From positions 58,899,449 to 58,963,448 of the forward strand of contig NC_071355.1 in assembly GCF_943734655.1 (NCBI RefSeq): DNA of 64,000 nucleotides. The letters run 5' to 3'. The notes under the pieces are model-generated. The model was not told where the DNA came from. It did no database searches and worked only from the letters and a program-made list of their open reading frames with translations. Of this stretch, positions 1 through 10,854 are shown in pieces. The translations under genes and the position numbers were made by a program. Source of the DNA: Sabethes cyaneus. Taxonomy: Eukaryota > Arthropoda > Insecta > Diptera > Culicidae. The first letter of the stretch is position 1, and the number at the start of each line of letters is the position of its first letter.

Positions 1-1990
1 CCGCTGCTTTAAAGTCCACAAACAGATGGTGTGTCTGCAAGTTGTACTCCCGGAACTTGTCTAGCAACTGACGCAGGGTAAACATCTGATCCGTCGTGGA
101 GCGACCCTCACGAAAACCCGCTTGGTACTCGCCGACAGGATACGGGAAAGCACCTTGTAGGCAGAATTGAGCAATGTAATTCTTCGATAGTTTTTACACT
201 CCATTCGATGTCCCTTTTTGAAAATTGGGCAAATGAGGCCATCCAACCACTCCTCCGGCATTTGTTCTTCCTCCCAGATCCTGACAATGATCCGGTGGAT
301 TGCTTCGTACAGCCGCTCGCTCCCCACTTTTAGAAGTTCAGCCGGGATACCGTCCTTCCCAGCAGCCTTACCGTTTTTCAGCTCACTGATTGCCTTCCTA
401 ACCTCCTCCTGTGTTGGTGGCTCCACAGCTTGACCATTGCTTACAATTTCTATCCTGTCCCTGCTGATCTCCGCATTTATCTCACCATTCAATAGTGTCT
501 GAAAGTGCTCCTTCCACCTGGCTGCTACCGCCGTTTTGTCGGTAAGGAAGTTGCCAGCACTATCATTGCACATCACAGGCATGGCAAAATTCCTGCATCT
601 CACCGTTTTATAGAAACTCCGTGTGTCGTTGCTAGCGTATCGCTCCTCTGCGCCGGCGAGCACGTGCTCCTCGTACTCGCGTTTCTTTAGACGATGGATT
701 CTTTTTTCCGCAGCTCTAGTCTCTCTGTATCTCTCTGTTTTGGCGCGTTGCCGCAGTGAGCATGCGACTCCTGGCCTGGTTCTTTTCATCTGTCACTCTC
801 TGGCATTCGGCATCAAACCGGCTGTTACGCTGTCTTCCACGCGTCGTGCCTACCACCTCTCTCGCTGCTGTTTGGATGGCACCATGGATGTTCCTCCACA
901 GCCCATTTATATCTTCTTCTACCTGCTGTTCTGCGATTCGCTGGTCAAGCTTCCTGGCGTACTCCACTGCTACGCCGTCTGCCGTTAACCGCTGGATGTT
1001 GAACCGCAGCGTCCTCTCAGTGCGAGCTTTCGCCGTGTTCGACAGCTTTGCGCGAATCTTACTCACTACAAGATAGTGGTCAGAGTCGATATTTGGTCCA
1101 CGAAAAGACCGCACATCGATAACATCCGAAAAGTGTCGACCGTCAATCAAGACATGATCGATCTGAGAGCTAGTCTCCATTTTGATGCCTCCAGGTTTGT
1201 TTCCGAATATTCAAACGTGGAAAATAGGTGCTACAGATGGCCATCCCTCTGGCCGCGGCAAAATTTATGAGCCTCAGACCGTTATCATTGGTCGACAGAT
1301 GGAGGCTATGTTTTCCAGTAACTGGACGGAAGAATTCCTCCCTCCCGATCTGCGCGCTTGCATCTCCGATGATGATTTTCACGTCGTGTTTTGGGCACTC
1401 TCCATAGGTCCTCTCAAGCCTGTCGTAAAACTCGTCTTTAGCATCATCGGATTTATCATTTGTCGGTGCGTATAAGTTGATTAGGCTCTAGTTGAAGAAT
1501 TTGTCCTTAATCCTCAACACGCATATACGGTCATCTACGGGCCTCCACCGGATAACTCGTTGCTTTTGTTTTCCCAACACTACGAAACCGACTCCATGTT
1601 CAGTTTTCTTACCGCCACTGTAGTAGATGTGGTACTTGAAAGAAGTGCCTGCAATAGGGTCACTGCACGGAACTCCCTTTCTCCGGAATTTGTCCACCGA
1701 ACTTCCTGAATAGCAGTGATCTCCACTCCGAGTTGATGCAGCTCTCGAGCAAGCAAGTCAGCCCGTGTCGGTTCATGGAGAGTTCGGACATTCCAGGTAC
1801 CAAGTTTTCAATCGTTATCCCTTGATCGTTTCCTTGTCCCTTGTCGTGTCCTATACCGATTGTTCCGTCCTGAATTTCTTTGTTCGTTGTTCGTGGTAAT
1901 TGAGTTTTCGGTATACTACCTCACCGGGGTCGCGATACCTACATCCCGCTGATGGGTCTGCCATCTTAGGTATAGCTTGCGGGATACAGC
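1..1990 (-). mobile_element. RTE-clade (JAM1-like) non-LTR retrotransposon, 5' two thirds, degenerate
   Basis: Read on the minus strand, the segment encodes in order an APE-type endonuclease (about 1790 down to 1060) and the start of a reverse transcriptase (about 790 down to 1). The endonuclease shows LGTWNVRTL-like, IDHVLIDGRHFSD and DSDHYLVVSKI blocks. The RT shows a KNGKAAGKDGIPAELLK block and a KNYRRITLLNSAYKVL block. Endonuclease-RT order and these blocks are typical of RTE elements such as Aedes JAM1. In-frame stops and frame changes near 1180, 1487 and 730 show it is dead. The RT continues off the left edge. The 5' boundary near 1990 is approximate. Confidence 0.85.
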
Positions 1991-2039
1991 ATTTCATATT
2001 CAGCCGCCCGTTACGAAACAGACGCTGTGTGAGCCGCCC

Positions 2040-3335
2040 CTCACCTAGAGAACAGGCGCTCTAGTTCGCACCTCCTAGCTTAGCTGCTTCAGTAAGTACA
2101 TGAAGCATTTCCGGGTAAGGCCATCGACCATCATCATTTGACTTAGATCTGCGTGGAGGCGCCAAGCGGGAGCTTGAGAGAGCCAAAGCTATGTTTAACG
2201 CTCCTTCCAGGTAACTCTCTCCATTTCATACTCAAAGCCGCATATGATAGCGTAAACCGACAAGAGCTATGGAAAATTTTGGACGAAAACGGCTTTCCGG
2301 GTAAGCTTACTAGACTTATCATGGCTACGATGGATGAGATCCAGTGCTGTGTGAAAACCTTGGGTGGCTTGTCGGACCCAATCAAATCTCGCAGGGGACT
2401 TCGACAAGGAGATGGTTTTTCCTGCCTGCTATTCAACATTGTGCTTGGTGTTACAAGACGAGCGGCGATCGAAATGCGGGACACGATTTTCAATAAATCC
2501 AGCCAATTTATCTGCTTTGCTGACGACGTGGATGCTGTCGGCAGAACATTTGGGGCGGTGGAAGATCAGTACACCAGACTAAAACGCGAAGCAGAGAAGA
2601 TTATTGAATTGAGGATAAATACGTCTAAAACGAAGTATATGCTGGCGGGCGGGATCGAGCGCGACTGGCTCCGCCTGGGCAGTACCGTAGTAATCGACGG
2701 GGATGAGTTCGAGGTAGTCGACTAGCTCGTATACCTTGGCTCACTGGCAACAGAGGACAACAATACCAACCATGAGATTAAAAGACGTATTATCAGTGGA
2801 AGTCGGGCCTACTACGGACTCCACAAACACTTGCGGTCTAACAATGTGAGCCCCCGTGCACACGGTACAAAACGCTAATTAAACCGGTAGTCCTCTACGG
2901 GCCGAAACGTGGACACTGCTAGAAGAGGACCTACGAGCACTCGGAGTTTTTGAACGGTGGGTGCTGAGAACCATCTTTGGCGGAGTGCAAGAAAACGGTG
3001 TATGGAGGCGGAGGATGAACCATGAACTCGCACAGCTCTATGACGAACCCAGTATCCAGAAGGTGGCTAAAGCTGGACGGATACGACATGGACATGTTGC
3101 AAGAATGCCGGACAACTACCCTGCAAAGATGGAGTTCGGCTCAAATCCGGTAGGAACAAGACAAAGAGGAGCACAGCGAGCGAGGTGGCAAGACCAGGTG
3201 GAGCGAGATCTGGTGAGCGCAGAGTGCTCACGGAACCGGAGACCAGCTGCCATGGACCGAAATGAAATAGATGGAGAAATTATACTGCGCAGGCCTTGTC
3301 GTAAGACGTTAGGCCAATTAAGTAAAGTAAGTAAG
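2040..3335 (+). mobile_element. RTE-clade retrotransposon, internally deleted copy
   Basis: About 100 bases of 5'-UTR-like sequence (related to 48500-48630 and 51830-51968) run directly into the middle of the RT domain at about 2235 (KAAYDSVNRQELWKIL). The RT then continues through GLRQGDGFSCLLFNI and the FADDVD catalytic box (2510-2535) to the C-terminal region (RRMNHELAQLYDEPSIQ, 3015-3065) and the 3' end at about 3330 with short TAAG/AGTA repeats. Endonuclease and N-terminal RT are missing. Frames are broken near 2725 and 2880. It belongs to the same family as the copy at 48.4-51.2 kb. Confidence 0.85.
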
Positions 3336-3339
3336 TTTA

Positions 3340-3476
3340 CATCGCACATTTCGTTTTCCCACGTTAACAAGGCAAAACTAAAGGAATGTACGGAAAGAAA
3401 ACGTGCGATGTAAACAGAAATGTCAAAAAGGCTGTTAAAATAATACGATTAGTCTATGCGTTCCGCCATTACTTAG
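3340..3476 (+). repeat. Partial copy of the long-hairpin MITE family
   Basis: An inverted pair of ATCGCAC...GTGCGATG segments with GGAAAGAAAACGTGCGATGT in the right arm matches the centre and right arm of the 219-bp hairpin element at 15978-16196. It ends in the TTCCGCCATTA part of the arm. It lies between two RTE copies. Confidence 0.7.
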
Positions 3477-4091
3477 GTGGCTTGCCGTCCTAAGACAAAG
3501 CCTGTTGAACAAAGTTTATTCATGTAACTCGGTTGAGGGTTACCGCTCTCCAATTCCTCGGACACCGAGTACACTCCGCCAGATATCGCTCCACCTGGTC
3601 TAACCCATCTTGCTCGCTGCGCTCCTGGTCGTCTTGTTCCTACCGGATTTGAGCCGAACTCCATCTTTGCAGGGTAGTTGTCCGGCATTCTTGCAACATG
3701 TCCTGCCCATCGTATCCGTCCAGCTTTAGCCACCTTCTGGATACTGGGTTCGTCATAGAGCTGTGCGAGTTCATGGTTCATCCTCCGCCTCCATACTCTG
3801 TTCTCCTGTACGCCGCCGAAGATCGTTCTTAGCACTCGTCGTTGGAAAACTCCGAGCACTCGCAGGTCCTCCTTGAGCATTGTCCATGTTTCATGCCCGT
3901 AGAGAACAACCGGTCTAATAAGCGTCTTGTACAGGGCGCACTTTGTACGGGGACTTGCTTGTGGAGCCCATAGTAAGCACGACTTTCGCTAATAATACGC
4001 CTCCGAATCTCACGGCTCGTCCGCCGTTACCAGTGAGCCAAGGTAGACAAATTCATCGACTACCTCAAACTCATCGCCGTAGATCAATATA

Positions 4092-4280
4092 CACTCAAGT
4101 ACTTTTTTTTACACGGTTTATTTTTCGATTATTAAGAACGGGGCAACTTAGGGACCATTCATTTATTTCACAATACATTTGGAAGAGGCCCGACATTTGT
4201 CACGTAGTTTGTAAATGGTTCTTCAGTTGCACCGTTCTTGAGTAATCGAAAAAACAAACCGTGTAAAAAAGACTTGAGTG
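4092..4280. mobile_element. 189-bp MITE with TA flanks inside an RTE copy
   Basis: The ends are inverted repeats of about 48 bp, beginning CACTCAAGT and ending ACTTGAGTG, with a shared ACACGGTTT...TTTTTCGATTA core. TA occurs directly outside each end (4090-4091 and 4281-4282), as expected for Tc1/mariner-type transposition. RTE sequence resumes on both sides. Confidence 0.85.
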
Positions 4281-4458
4281 TACCGGCCTCGGTTCCGCTG
4301 GCCAGTATGTAATTTGTTTTAGACGTATTTATCTTTAACCCAACTCACCGCCACAGATGTTCTGGCCGATAATATCCATGTCATCGACAAAGCAGACGAA
4401 TTGACTAAATTTGTTGTAGACTAATCTCAAGTTTTTAGCCTTGACCTTGAAATGCGGT

Positions 4459-4463
<5 letters not shown>

Positions 4464-4547
<84 letters not shown>
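4464..4547. repeat. (AT)n microsatellite
   Basis: About 42 uninterrupted AT units. It sits within the minus-strand RTE copy, between the FVDDMD box and the upstream RT block. Confidence 0.97.
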
Positions 4548-4549
<2 letters not shown>

Positions 4550-4871
4550 TAATATTTTTTTGAAACGATGGTTCTACAATCGATGAAGGGACGGTAGGGG
4601 AAAGACAATCCATCCGAAATCCGAGCACAGCACTGTGTACCATCCATCCATCAGTTTGATGAGCTTCCTGGGGAAGCTGTTCTCGTCCATGATTTTCCAT
4701 AGCTCTTTCCGGTCGATGGTATCATATGCGGCTTTGAAGTCAACGAATAAATGATGCGTGGGAACTCTGTATTCACGGCCCTTTTGGAGAATTTGCCGCA
4801 GTGCAAATATTTGATCCGTTGTAGATCGACCTTCGACGAAGCCGGCTTGATAAATTCCCACAATCTATTCG

Positions 4872-5452
4872 CAATAGAGGTTTTCCGTCAAAATTTTTTT
4901 TTCACTAAATGTTCGGTTTTGACTCTTAGAAGTGATACCCATATAAAACTTTCTTTATTAAAGCCTCTAACTACTGTAAAAATGAAAAACTAAAATACGT
5001 ATATTTCAACAGGTCACTTCTCGGATGTCTTACATGCCTTTTTGTACCAGTGTCCTCTATTTTCACCACTTCGAAACCATTTGTGCCACTCTTTACTCTT
5101 GTGGCAAGCAACAAACGAAATGAAAAAGAAGGTAATCATTAGCTTTTCATTCGTTTTATCCTTTTCACTCTACCGCTGATACACATATGTCAAAAACTGT
5201 TATGCAATGCTGCCAGAAAATCTGAAAATTTTGATAAACAGTGCAGCCGAAACGAATTTTTTTAAAACTCAACATTCGTGATTTGGTGAAAAGAAACTCA
5301 ACATTCTTGCAATTTGCATTGTTTAAAAAATCGTAGTAAACTCTAGAGTCAACGAAAAAAATATATTTTTGCACCATTGTCACTCGTATTGGGAGTACTT
5401 TTGAGAAAAAATAAGAAAAGGAGGGGTATGATCTGACGGAAAACCTCTATTG
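4872..5452. mobile_element. 581-bp MITE with perfect 19-bp inverted ends
   Basis: The segment begins CAATAGAGGTTTTCCGTCA (4872-4890) and ends with its exact reverse complement (5434-5452). It splits an RTE reverse transcriptase between the RRLSPI and GIYQAGF blocks. There is no transposase. A target duplication was not clear. Confidence 0.8.
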
Positions 5453-5960
5453 GTGATAGACGGCGGAAAATGATTTGGGACAGCACTTTATAGGCGGCAT
5501 TGAGAACGGTGATCGCTCGATAGTTCTCACAGTCCAACTTGTCGCCCTTTTTATAGATCGAGCAGATAATCCCATCTTTTCACTCCTCCGGTAGCTGTTT
5601 CGTATCCCAAATTCTAACAATTAGTTGGTGTAAACAAACGGCCAGCTTTTCTGGTCCCATTTTAATAAGCTCCGCTCCGATGCCATCTTTTCCAGCTGAC
5701 TTGTTGTTCTTTAGCTGCATGATCCCTCCTTAACTTCGCCTATCGTTGGGGCTGGCACCTCTTCCCCATTTGTTGCACCGTCGAAATCGCTTTCCCCGCC
5801 GCCATGAGTCTCCGCCTGGGCACCATTCAGATGTTCGCGTTCCGCCATTATGGCTCGTAAAAAGCTGGATACTTTTCCTCTGGCCCAGCTGCTTTGGCAA
5901 CTTATCTTTCTCCATCTCCGGCACCCAAAATAGACCGTTTCAGTCGGAATTGCCGAGCAA

Positions 5961-6426
5961 ATTTCCTATCTTCTACAATCAGGAAGCTAAGTTCGCGCAC
6001 ATTTGAGATGTTTTCAAAACGTTAGTTTTCGTCAAGCCAAGAAAACACACGCATAGGGTGCGCGTATGTAAAAATGAAGGGAGTTACTAAATATTCAGAT
6101 CACAAATGAACTCGCTAATCTGAATGAATGTTCCCCAGGTAACCAATGAGCATTTCCAATGCAATTTAAATGCAAGTCGCCCAAGTAACAATTTAGGTTT
6201 GTTCATCACACTCTAATGATTGCATTTAAGACCAATTGGCTTTGAAAACCACCATAAGAGGCCAAATGTGTAGGACGATGGTTTTAAAGGATTTTCTTCT
6301 ATGTGTCATGTCAGTTCGTCAGTGTTTATAATATATTAAAATAGTATGTCGGCAAAGTATTTTTATTGGCGAAAGAAAAGGGAATAGGCTGAATTTACAA
6401 ACCTGCTGAAAATACCCTCCCGTACC
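5961..6426. other. Intergenic repeat debris
   Basis: No gene seen. It holds a truncated end (6136-6190) of the CCAGGTAACCAAT MITE found complete at 32548-32861, and a block (6265-6326) that recurs at 57217-57276. Just to the left, inside the RTE remnant, a hairpin-MITE end (TTCCGCCATTATGGCTCGTA) lies at about 5839-5872. Confidence 0.6.
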
Positions 6427-6620
6427 CGAGGGGCAAGACACTGTTGAAAATATATTACCTTTCCCTATGGAAATATTTTTCCAACCTTAATATATTGACC
6501 TTTCCACCCATAATATAACCTAAAGCCCTATAAAGTTACATTTATTTATACATTTATAGGGTTTTAATAGGGCCTAATATATTAATATTATGATAATATT
6601 ATGAAGTGTCTTGCCCCTCG
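6427..6620. mobile_element. 194-bp hAT-type MITE, copy 1
   Basis: Perfect 16-bp inverted ends (CGAGGGGCAAGACACT and complement) are flanked by an 8-bp direct repeat CCCGTACC (6419-6426 and 6621-6628). The 8-bp duplication is the hAT signature. The interior has an AAAGCCCTATAAA...TTTATAGGG inverted pair. A second copy, in the opposite orientation and with its own 8-bp duplication, is at 28843-29037. Confidence 0.92.
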
Positions 6621-6841
6621 CCCGTACCCTACGCTATACCAATCGATCAAAATGGCTTCTACGATATTTTGTCTTGAAATCTTACCAGATTTTATTGCAT
6701 TTTGGTATAAATTTTGTAGAATTTGATATGGACGTGGAGTTTTTTTCCCCCGTGTTGGGGACTTACCACCGCGACGTGGTATGGACGTGGAGTTACGTGA
6801 CTTTCAGTTGAACATTATTGGAAAATACAATAACATCTACA

Positions 6842-7205
6842 GTGGACCGCCGTTCGCTTGAACGATTCCTCATGCAAACCCTAAATTTGCTGAAACTTGT
6901 ATGAACTGGCTGCCCTGTTCTTTGTTATTGTTTTGGTGGTTTGATTCAGTTGGCAGATGCAAGCGGTGAATATTCATTCTCCAATCGGATTTCTATCATA
7001 ATCGTTGGGAAAACGGAATGTGAAACAGATTAAACACGCTAGATCAGTACAAACAAATTGTGTTTAGGTGCCTTGTCTGTACAAGCAAATGATGTCATGT
7101 AGAGAATGACATTTGAACCATTTTTAATTTGCACGTCGTGCAAACCAGCGGGGTTCAAATTAAAAAGTGTTCCGATTGAAAACGGCCAAACGAACGGGGG
7201 TCCAC
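6842..7205. mobile_element. MITE with GTGGACC ends, copy 1
   Basis: Inverted ends GTGGACC(G/C)CCGTTCG bound a segment that recurs, inverted, at 60755-61155. Shared interior blocks include TTGAACGATTCCTCATGCAA and AAATTAAAAAGTG. No coding capacity is seen. A target duplication was not resolved. Confidence 0.75.
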
Positions 7206-7571
7206 GGTATCTGATTTTCACCTAAAAGCACGCATACTAATGCAAACTACATGGAATTCACGTAAATAGTACGGGAAAAGTTGGATGGAAAATATTCACA
7301 TAACTTTTCCCGTAATTTTGACGTGAAAATTATTTTAAGTGTGAGCTATTTATAAAACGGGTCAATTTTACTCATTTTTCATTACTCTTATGGTAAGCGT
7401 GTTCAATTGACAGTTAAAGAGTGACGCATCATAGCACTGTTTGCGTCTTTTGTATTTTGTTCTGCAGCAGGTACAGCAATAAAATTTCGAATTCGATTCG
7501 TATTCCAATTCCAACTGCAGTAAGTTAATATTCTTTTACGTGCTTTCGCAAGTTGAAAAACATCCAACTCA
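7206..7571. promoter_or_regulatory. Presumed 5' region of FAM114A gene
   Basis: About 365 bases between the MITE and the FAM114A start codon. The sequence near 7440-7530 (TTGTTCTGCAGCAGG, then CAGTAAGTTAATATTC) could include a 5'-UTR splice donor (CAG|GTAAGT-like). No clear TATA box; the assignment is positional. Confidence 0.35.
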
Positions 7572-9441
7572 ATGTGCGATTCGGATAATGAAGCTTTCGA
7601 AAGTGCGGACGAAGATTTTGCTGAACCAAGACAACAGCTTGATCAACACAAGAACAAAGAAGCAAAGTCCCCACCTCAAAATAGCTCTGACGTGGAACGA
7701 AAAGCGGTGGATTCCGTGAAGGAGTCTGCGGCAGATGTTCCGCCTGAAGATTTGCCAAAGACGGGAGGAATCAGAAAAATTATACGCCCGGATCAGGAAA
7801 AATATCGAGAGGCTAAGATGGTGATAGAGAGAGCAAAAGAACCGAAGAAGACGGCGGCTCCTGTAGAAGACGGATGGGATGATTTCGATGATAATTGGGG
7901 AGATTTTAACGTTGACGCCGGTCCACCGGCAACGGCGACAAAGGAAAGTCTACAGATTAAAACCAGTTTCAAGGATGTTAACATCGAAGAGGTAGAGACG
8001 AAATTGCAAGACTTCATGAAGGGTCAAGATGATCCACCTGTTCATGAAATTTTGGATCGACTCTCAACTCAGGATAATAGCAAAACCTCATCCGGTCAAT
8101 CTTGGGGAGCTTGGAAGCCCACCTGGGGTGGTGCAGCGGTATCTTTCTTATCATCTGCTTCGAAAAGCGTTGCTTCTATCACAACCAACATCACACAGGT
8201 AAATGGTTGATGTTTTCGATTGTAAGTTTATTCGTTCATTGGTTTATTATTAGGCAATCGAGTCTGGTATTGGAGTTCCAACGCCGGAAGAATTAGCCAA
8301 ACGTCAGGCCGAAGAAAAGGCTAAGCTGGAAGCCGATGGTTATATCCCAGAAGAGGCGGAACGCATAACTTCTCAGGAGAGCCAGGAGAATACTGATCGC
8401 TTTGGATTTGATCAAATATTCTCTGGTGTGACGCAAATAAGTAGTAAAGTTTTAACCGGTGGTCTGGATACGCTGGAGGGCATTGGAAAAAAGACTATGA
8501 CCATTTTGCAAGAAAATGATCCTGGATTGCTGAACAAGCGTAAACTACTCGGGATGGGCAATGACACTGTTATACTGAGTCAAATACTGCGGGAGGCCAA
8601 AGAAAAAACTGAGGAACGCGAAAAAAATTTAAAACAAGTCCAGAAACATTTGTACAAGAAGAAGTTACACTTTGAGACGTTATTCGATGATTACCATGGG
8701 TTGGTGCACCTGGAAGCTCTGGAAATGCTTTCTAAGCAAGCATCACTGAAGTTGGAATCGTTGCTTGCTCCACTTACCGGTAATGCTCTGGAAGAATTAC
8801 AGGAAACGTTGAGTGAAGTGAAAGAACTATGTGAACTCCCGGACTTAGATAATGATGATGCCGACGGCAGGTACGGTGTTGATGAGTTGGAACAGAAACT
8901 CAAAGAGGCGGTTACGGATTTAGATGAAGTAAAGATCGACTTCCAGGAGCTACTCAATTGTTGGAAAGCTAACATCGAATGGTTGACCATTGAACCCAGT
9001 GCTGAGCCACGATCATCGCAGCAAATTTTCGAAAAAGCAATGCATGCGCTAGCCCAAACGACCGCTCTTTGCGTATTGCGAATGCACAAGTTGGCAGAGA
9101 TCCTGCTAATTCTCGAACACCACAGCACTGCAAACGAAGCTGATGCACTTGTTCAACTGACCACGGTTTTTTGCTGGCATTTGAGTGGCGTTGCTGCACG
9201 TTTCTCAGCTGAGCTTAGTAAAATTAACGATGATGATCGTATCCGACGATCAGTCGGTGAGGAGAGCGATAATGCGTTGATTACAAACATCTTTCTGGAG
9301 GTAGGAACTGCAAGCTCAATTTTAGAGATTTTGTGTTTTGTTACTTAATTGAAATATGTTTTTCAGGGTTCGAACAGCACATCATACGTACAGAACGCGT
9401 TCCAACTGTTTATTCCCATTCTACAAATCGGAGCAGCATAG
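7572..9441 (+). CDS. FAM114A: FAM114A-family protein (NOXP20-like)
   Basis: Three exons, 7572-8198, 8254-9300 and 9367-9441, with GT/AG introns of 55 and 66 bases, all phase 0, give 582 residues. The N-terminal third is acidic with a tryptophan-rich patch (DGWDDFDDNWGDFN, about residue 97). Next comes the family hallmark WGAWKPTWGGAAVSFLSSA (about 178) and IGVPTPEELAK. The C-terminal half is long helical and coiled-coil-like sequence ending in NAFQLFIPILQIGAA. Human FAM114A1/2 are of similar length and are reported as Golgi/Rab2-associated; Drosophila has a single homologue. It converges on DIM1, only about 100 bases from its stop. Confidence 0.88.
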
Positions 9442-9545
9442 TCACTGTCGTTACAAGCTTATTCGGAAAAAGGAAAAGGTTTGTTTTAAATAATGTTTAA
9501 CAAGATAATGTATTATATCTTTGAAAAAAAAAATTATACACATAT

Positions 9546-10520
9546 TTATCGGAAATGAATTCCCTCCTCGTTGAAAGCACGAAGAATATTCATGAAATCG
9601 TCAATATCCATCGTTCTTGCACGTTTACTACCAGCATCCTCCTTGGCCAAAATGTTTTCCACCATATCCTTAATGCTAAACCCTTCCGGTACATCAATGT
9701 TCTTCAACGAGCAGTGCATTTTATAGTTCTGCTCCAAAGTCGTTAGAACGGTCGTTTGTTTGAAGGCAGCCGCCAATGTTTTGTTCTTCCGTAGAAAAGC
9801 TATCCGCGTAAGGCCATCCCACTCGGTGTAGTTTATCGGTGGTGGAGGATTGCGGGGTTCAATACGTACGACACTGGACTCCACTTTAGGTGGCGGTCGG
9901 AAGTTGTTCTTTCCTACTTTCATTAGCATGTCCACTCGGGCTAAAAGCTGTGTGTTGACACTCAAGCGACAGTACAATTTGTCACCCGGTTTCGCCACTA
10001 ACCGCTGAGCGAACTCCTGTTGGAACATCAGCACAGCACATCGGAAAAACGGGCGATGCAGGAGCAATTTAAACACGAACGGAGAACTAATCTGATAAGG
10101 CATGTTGGCAACGCACGCATCGAAAAACGGTAGATCTGCTTTGAGGACGTCACCGATCATAATTTGCAGCTTCGATTGCATTGGCGTTCCTTGCACTCGT
10201 TTTTGCAACTCGGCTACCAAACGAGGGTCAATTTCGCAAGCGATCACTTTTTTAACCTTCTCCAAAATCTTTACCGTCATGTTACCAGTACCAGGACCAA
10301 TTTCCAGAACCACATCAGTTGGTCGAAGCGCTGCCTTCTCAAGCATAGATGTGACGATTAAAGGGTTTTTCAAGATATGCTGACCGAAGTCTTTGTTGAA
10401 TACAATTCCTGTAAAAGAATTTAAAAATAACGATTGAAGTTCACAATATGTTGACTCCCTACCTTGTTTGACCGCATCCTTATGGACACGGGACTTTTTC
10501 TCAGCTCGAACTTTGGGCAT
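9546..10520 (-). CDS. DIMT1: 18S rRNA dimethyladenosine transferase DIM1
   Basis: Exon 1 is 10520-10463 and exon 2 is 10408-9546, with a 54-base intron, giving 306 residues (human 313). It should dimethylate two adjacent adenosines near the 3' end of 18S rRNA in nucleolar pre-40S particles. Visible are the SAM-binding loop LEIGPGTGN (about 54-62), the acidic CEIDPRLV (77-84) and the NMPYQISSP motif IV (121-129). The start chosen is the ATG giving MPKVRAEKK; a GTG nine bases upstream is in frame but an unlikely start. It lies tail to tail with FAM114A and head to head, across a 2.2-kb transposon, with NOL12. Confidence 0.96.
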   Translation of the reverse strand: MPKVRAEKKSRVHKDAVKQGRESTYCELQSLFLNSFTGIVFNKDFGQHILKNPLIVTSMLEKAALRPTDVVLEIGPGTGNMTVKILEKVKKVIACEIDPRLVAELQKRVQGTPMQSKLQIMIGDVLKADLPFFDACVANMPYQISSPFVFKLLLHRPFFRCAVLMFQQEFAQRLVAKPGDKLYCRLSVNTQLLARVDMLMKVGKNNFRPPPKVESSVVRIEPRNPPPPINYTEWDGLTRIAFLRKNKTLAAAFKQTTVLTTLEQNYKMHCSLKNIDVPEGFSIKDMVENILAKEDAGSKRARTMDIDDFMNILRAFNEEGIHFR

Positions 10521-10854
10521 TTCGATCACTGGCGCCTAGAAAAGCAGAATTTGAGACAGACAAAACTACCGCATGTGGTCGGAAACACTCAGGAGGTAAA
10601 ATGAAAATAAAACAAACCTGCTTTTTTTATTTACTACGAGAAACGTCAAATTGATATCCAATGTGGTTTAAAAAGGTGAGGAAAAGAAGATATTTGATAG
10701 TTGTGAAAAATCAGGAAAAGACGTCAAACTACTTGTCAAACTACAAAAACAAACCGCGCCGAACATGGGGTTTATTTTTGGAGTTTGGCGTCACGCTTGA
10801 TCGTGATTGGTCGATTTACGATTTCACCCACACCGTGATGAAATTTCTTCGTTA

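Larger units (their letters stand above)
3473..5960 (-). mobile_element. RTE-clade retrotransposon, fragmented by nested insertions
   Basis: On the minus strand the RT runs from about 5960 down to 3473. It begins with a KNNKSAGKDGIGAELIK-like block (5670-5720) and CENYRAITVLNAAYKVL (about 5540). GIYQAGFVEGRSTTDQIFAL and FKAAYDTIDRKELWKIM lie at 4860-4690, an FVDDMD box near 4400, and the C-terminal RRMNHELAQLYDEPSIQ block at 3790-3720. It is interrupted by a 581-bp MITE (4872-5452), an AT microsatellite (4464-4547) and a 189-bp MITE (4092-4280). Several stops and shifts make it inactive. Confidence 0.85.

Noticed and set aside
10409..10462. DIM1 intron read as coding (ESTYCELQSLFLNS insert)
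   Set aside because: It has GT/AG ends, and removing it restores the conserved KQGIVFNKDFGQHI junction.
10521..10529. In-frame GTG extension of DIM1 (three extra residues before MPKVRAEKK)
   Set aside because: Nuclear genes start at ATG; the ATG at 10520 fits the family N-terminus (MPKV).
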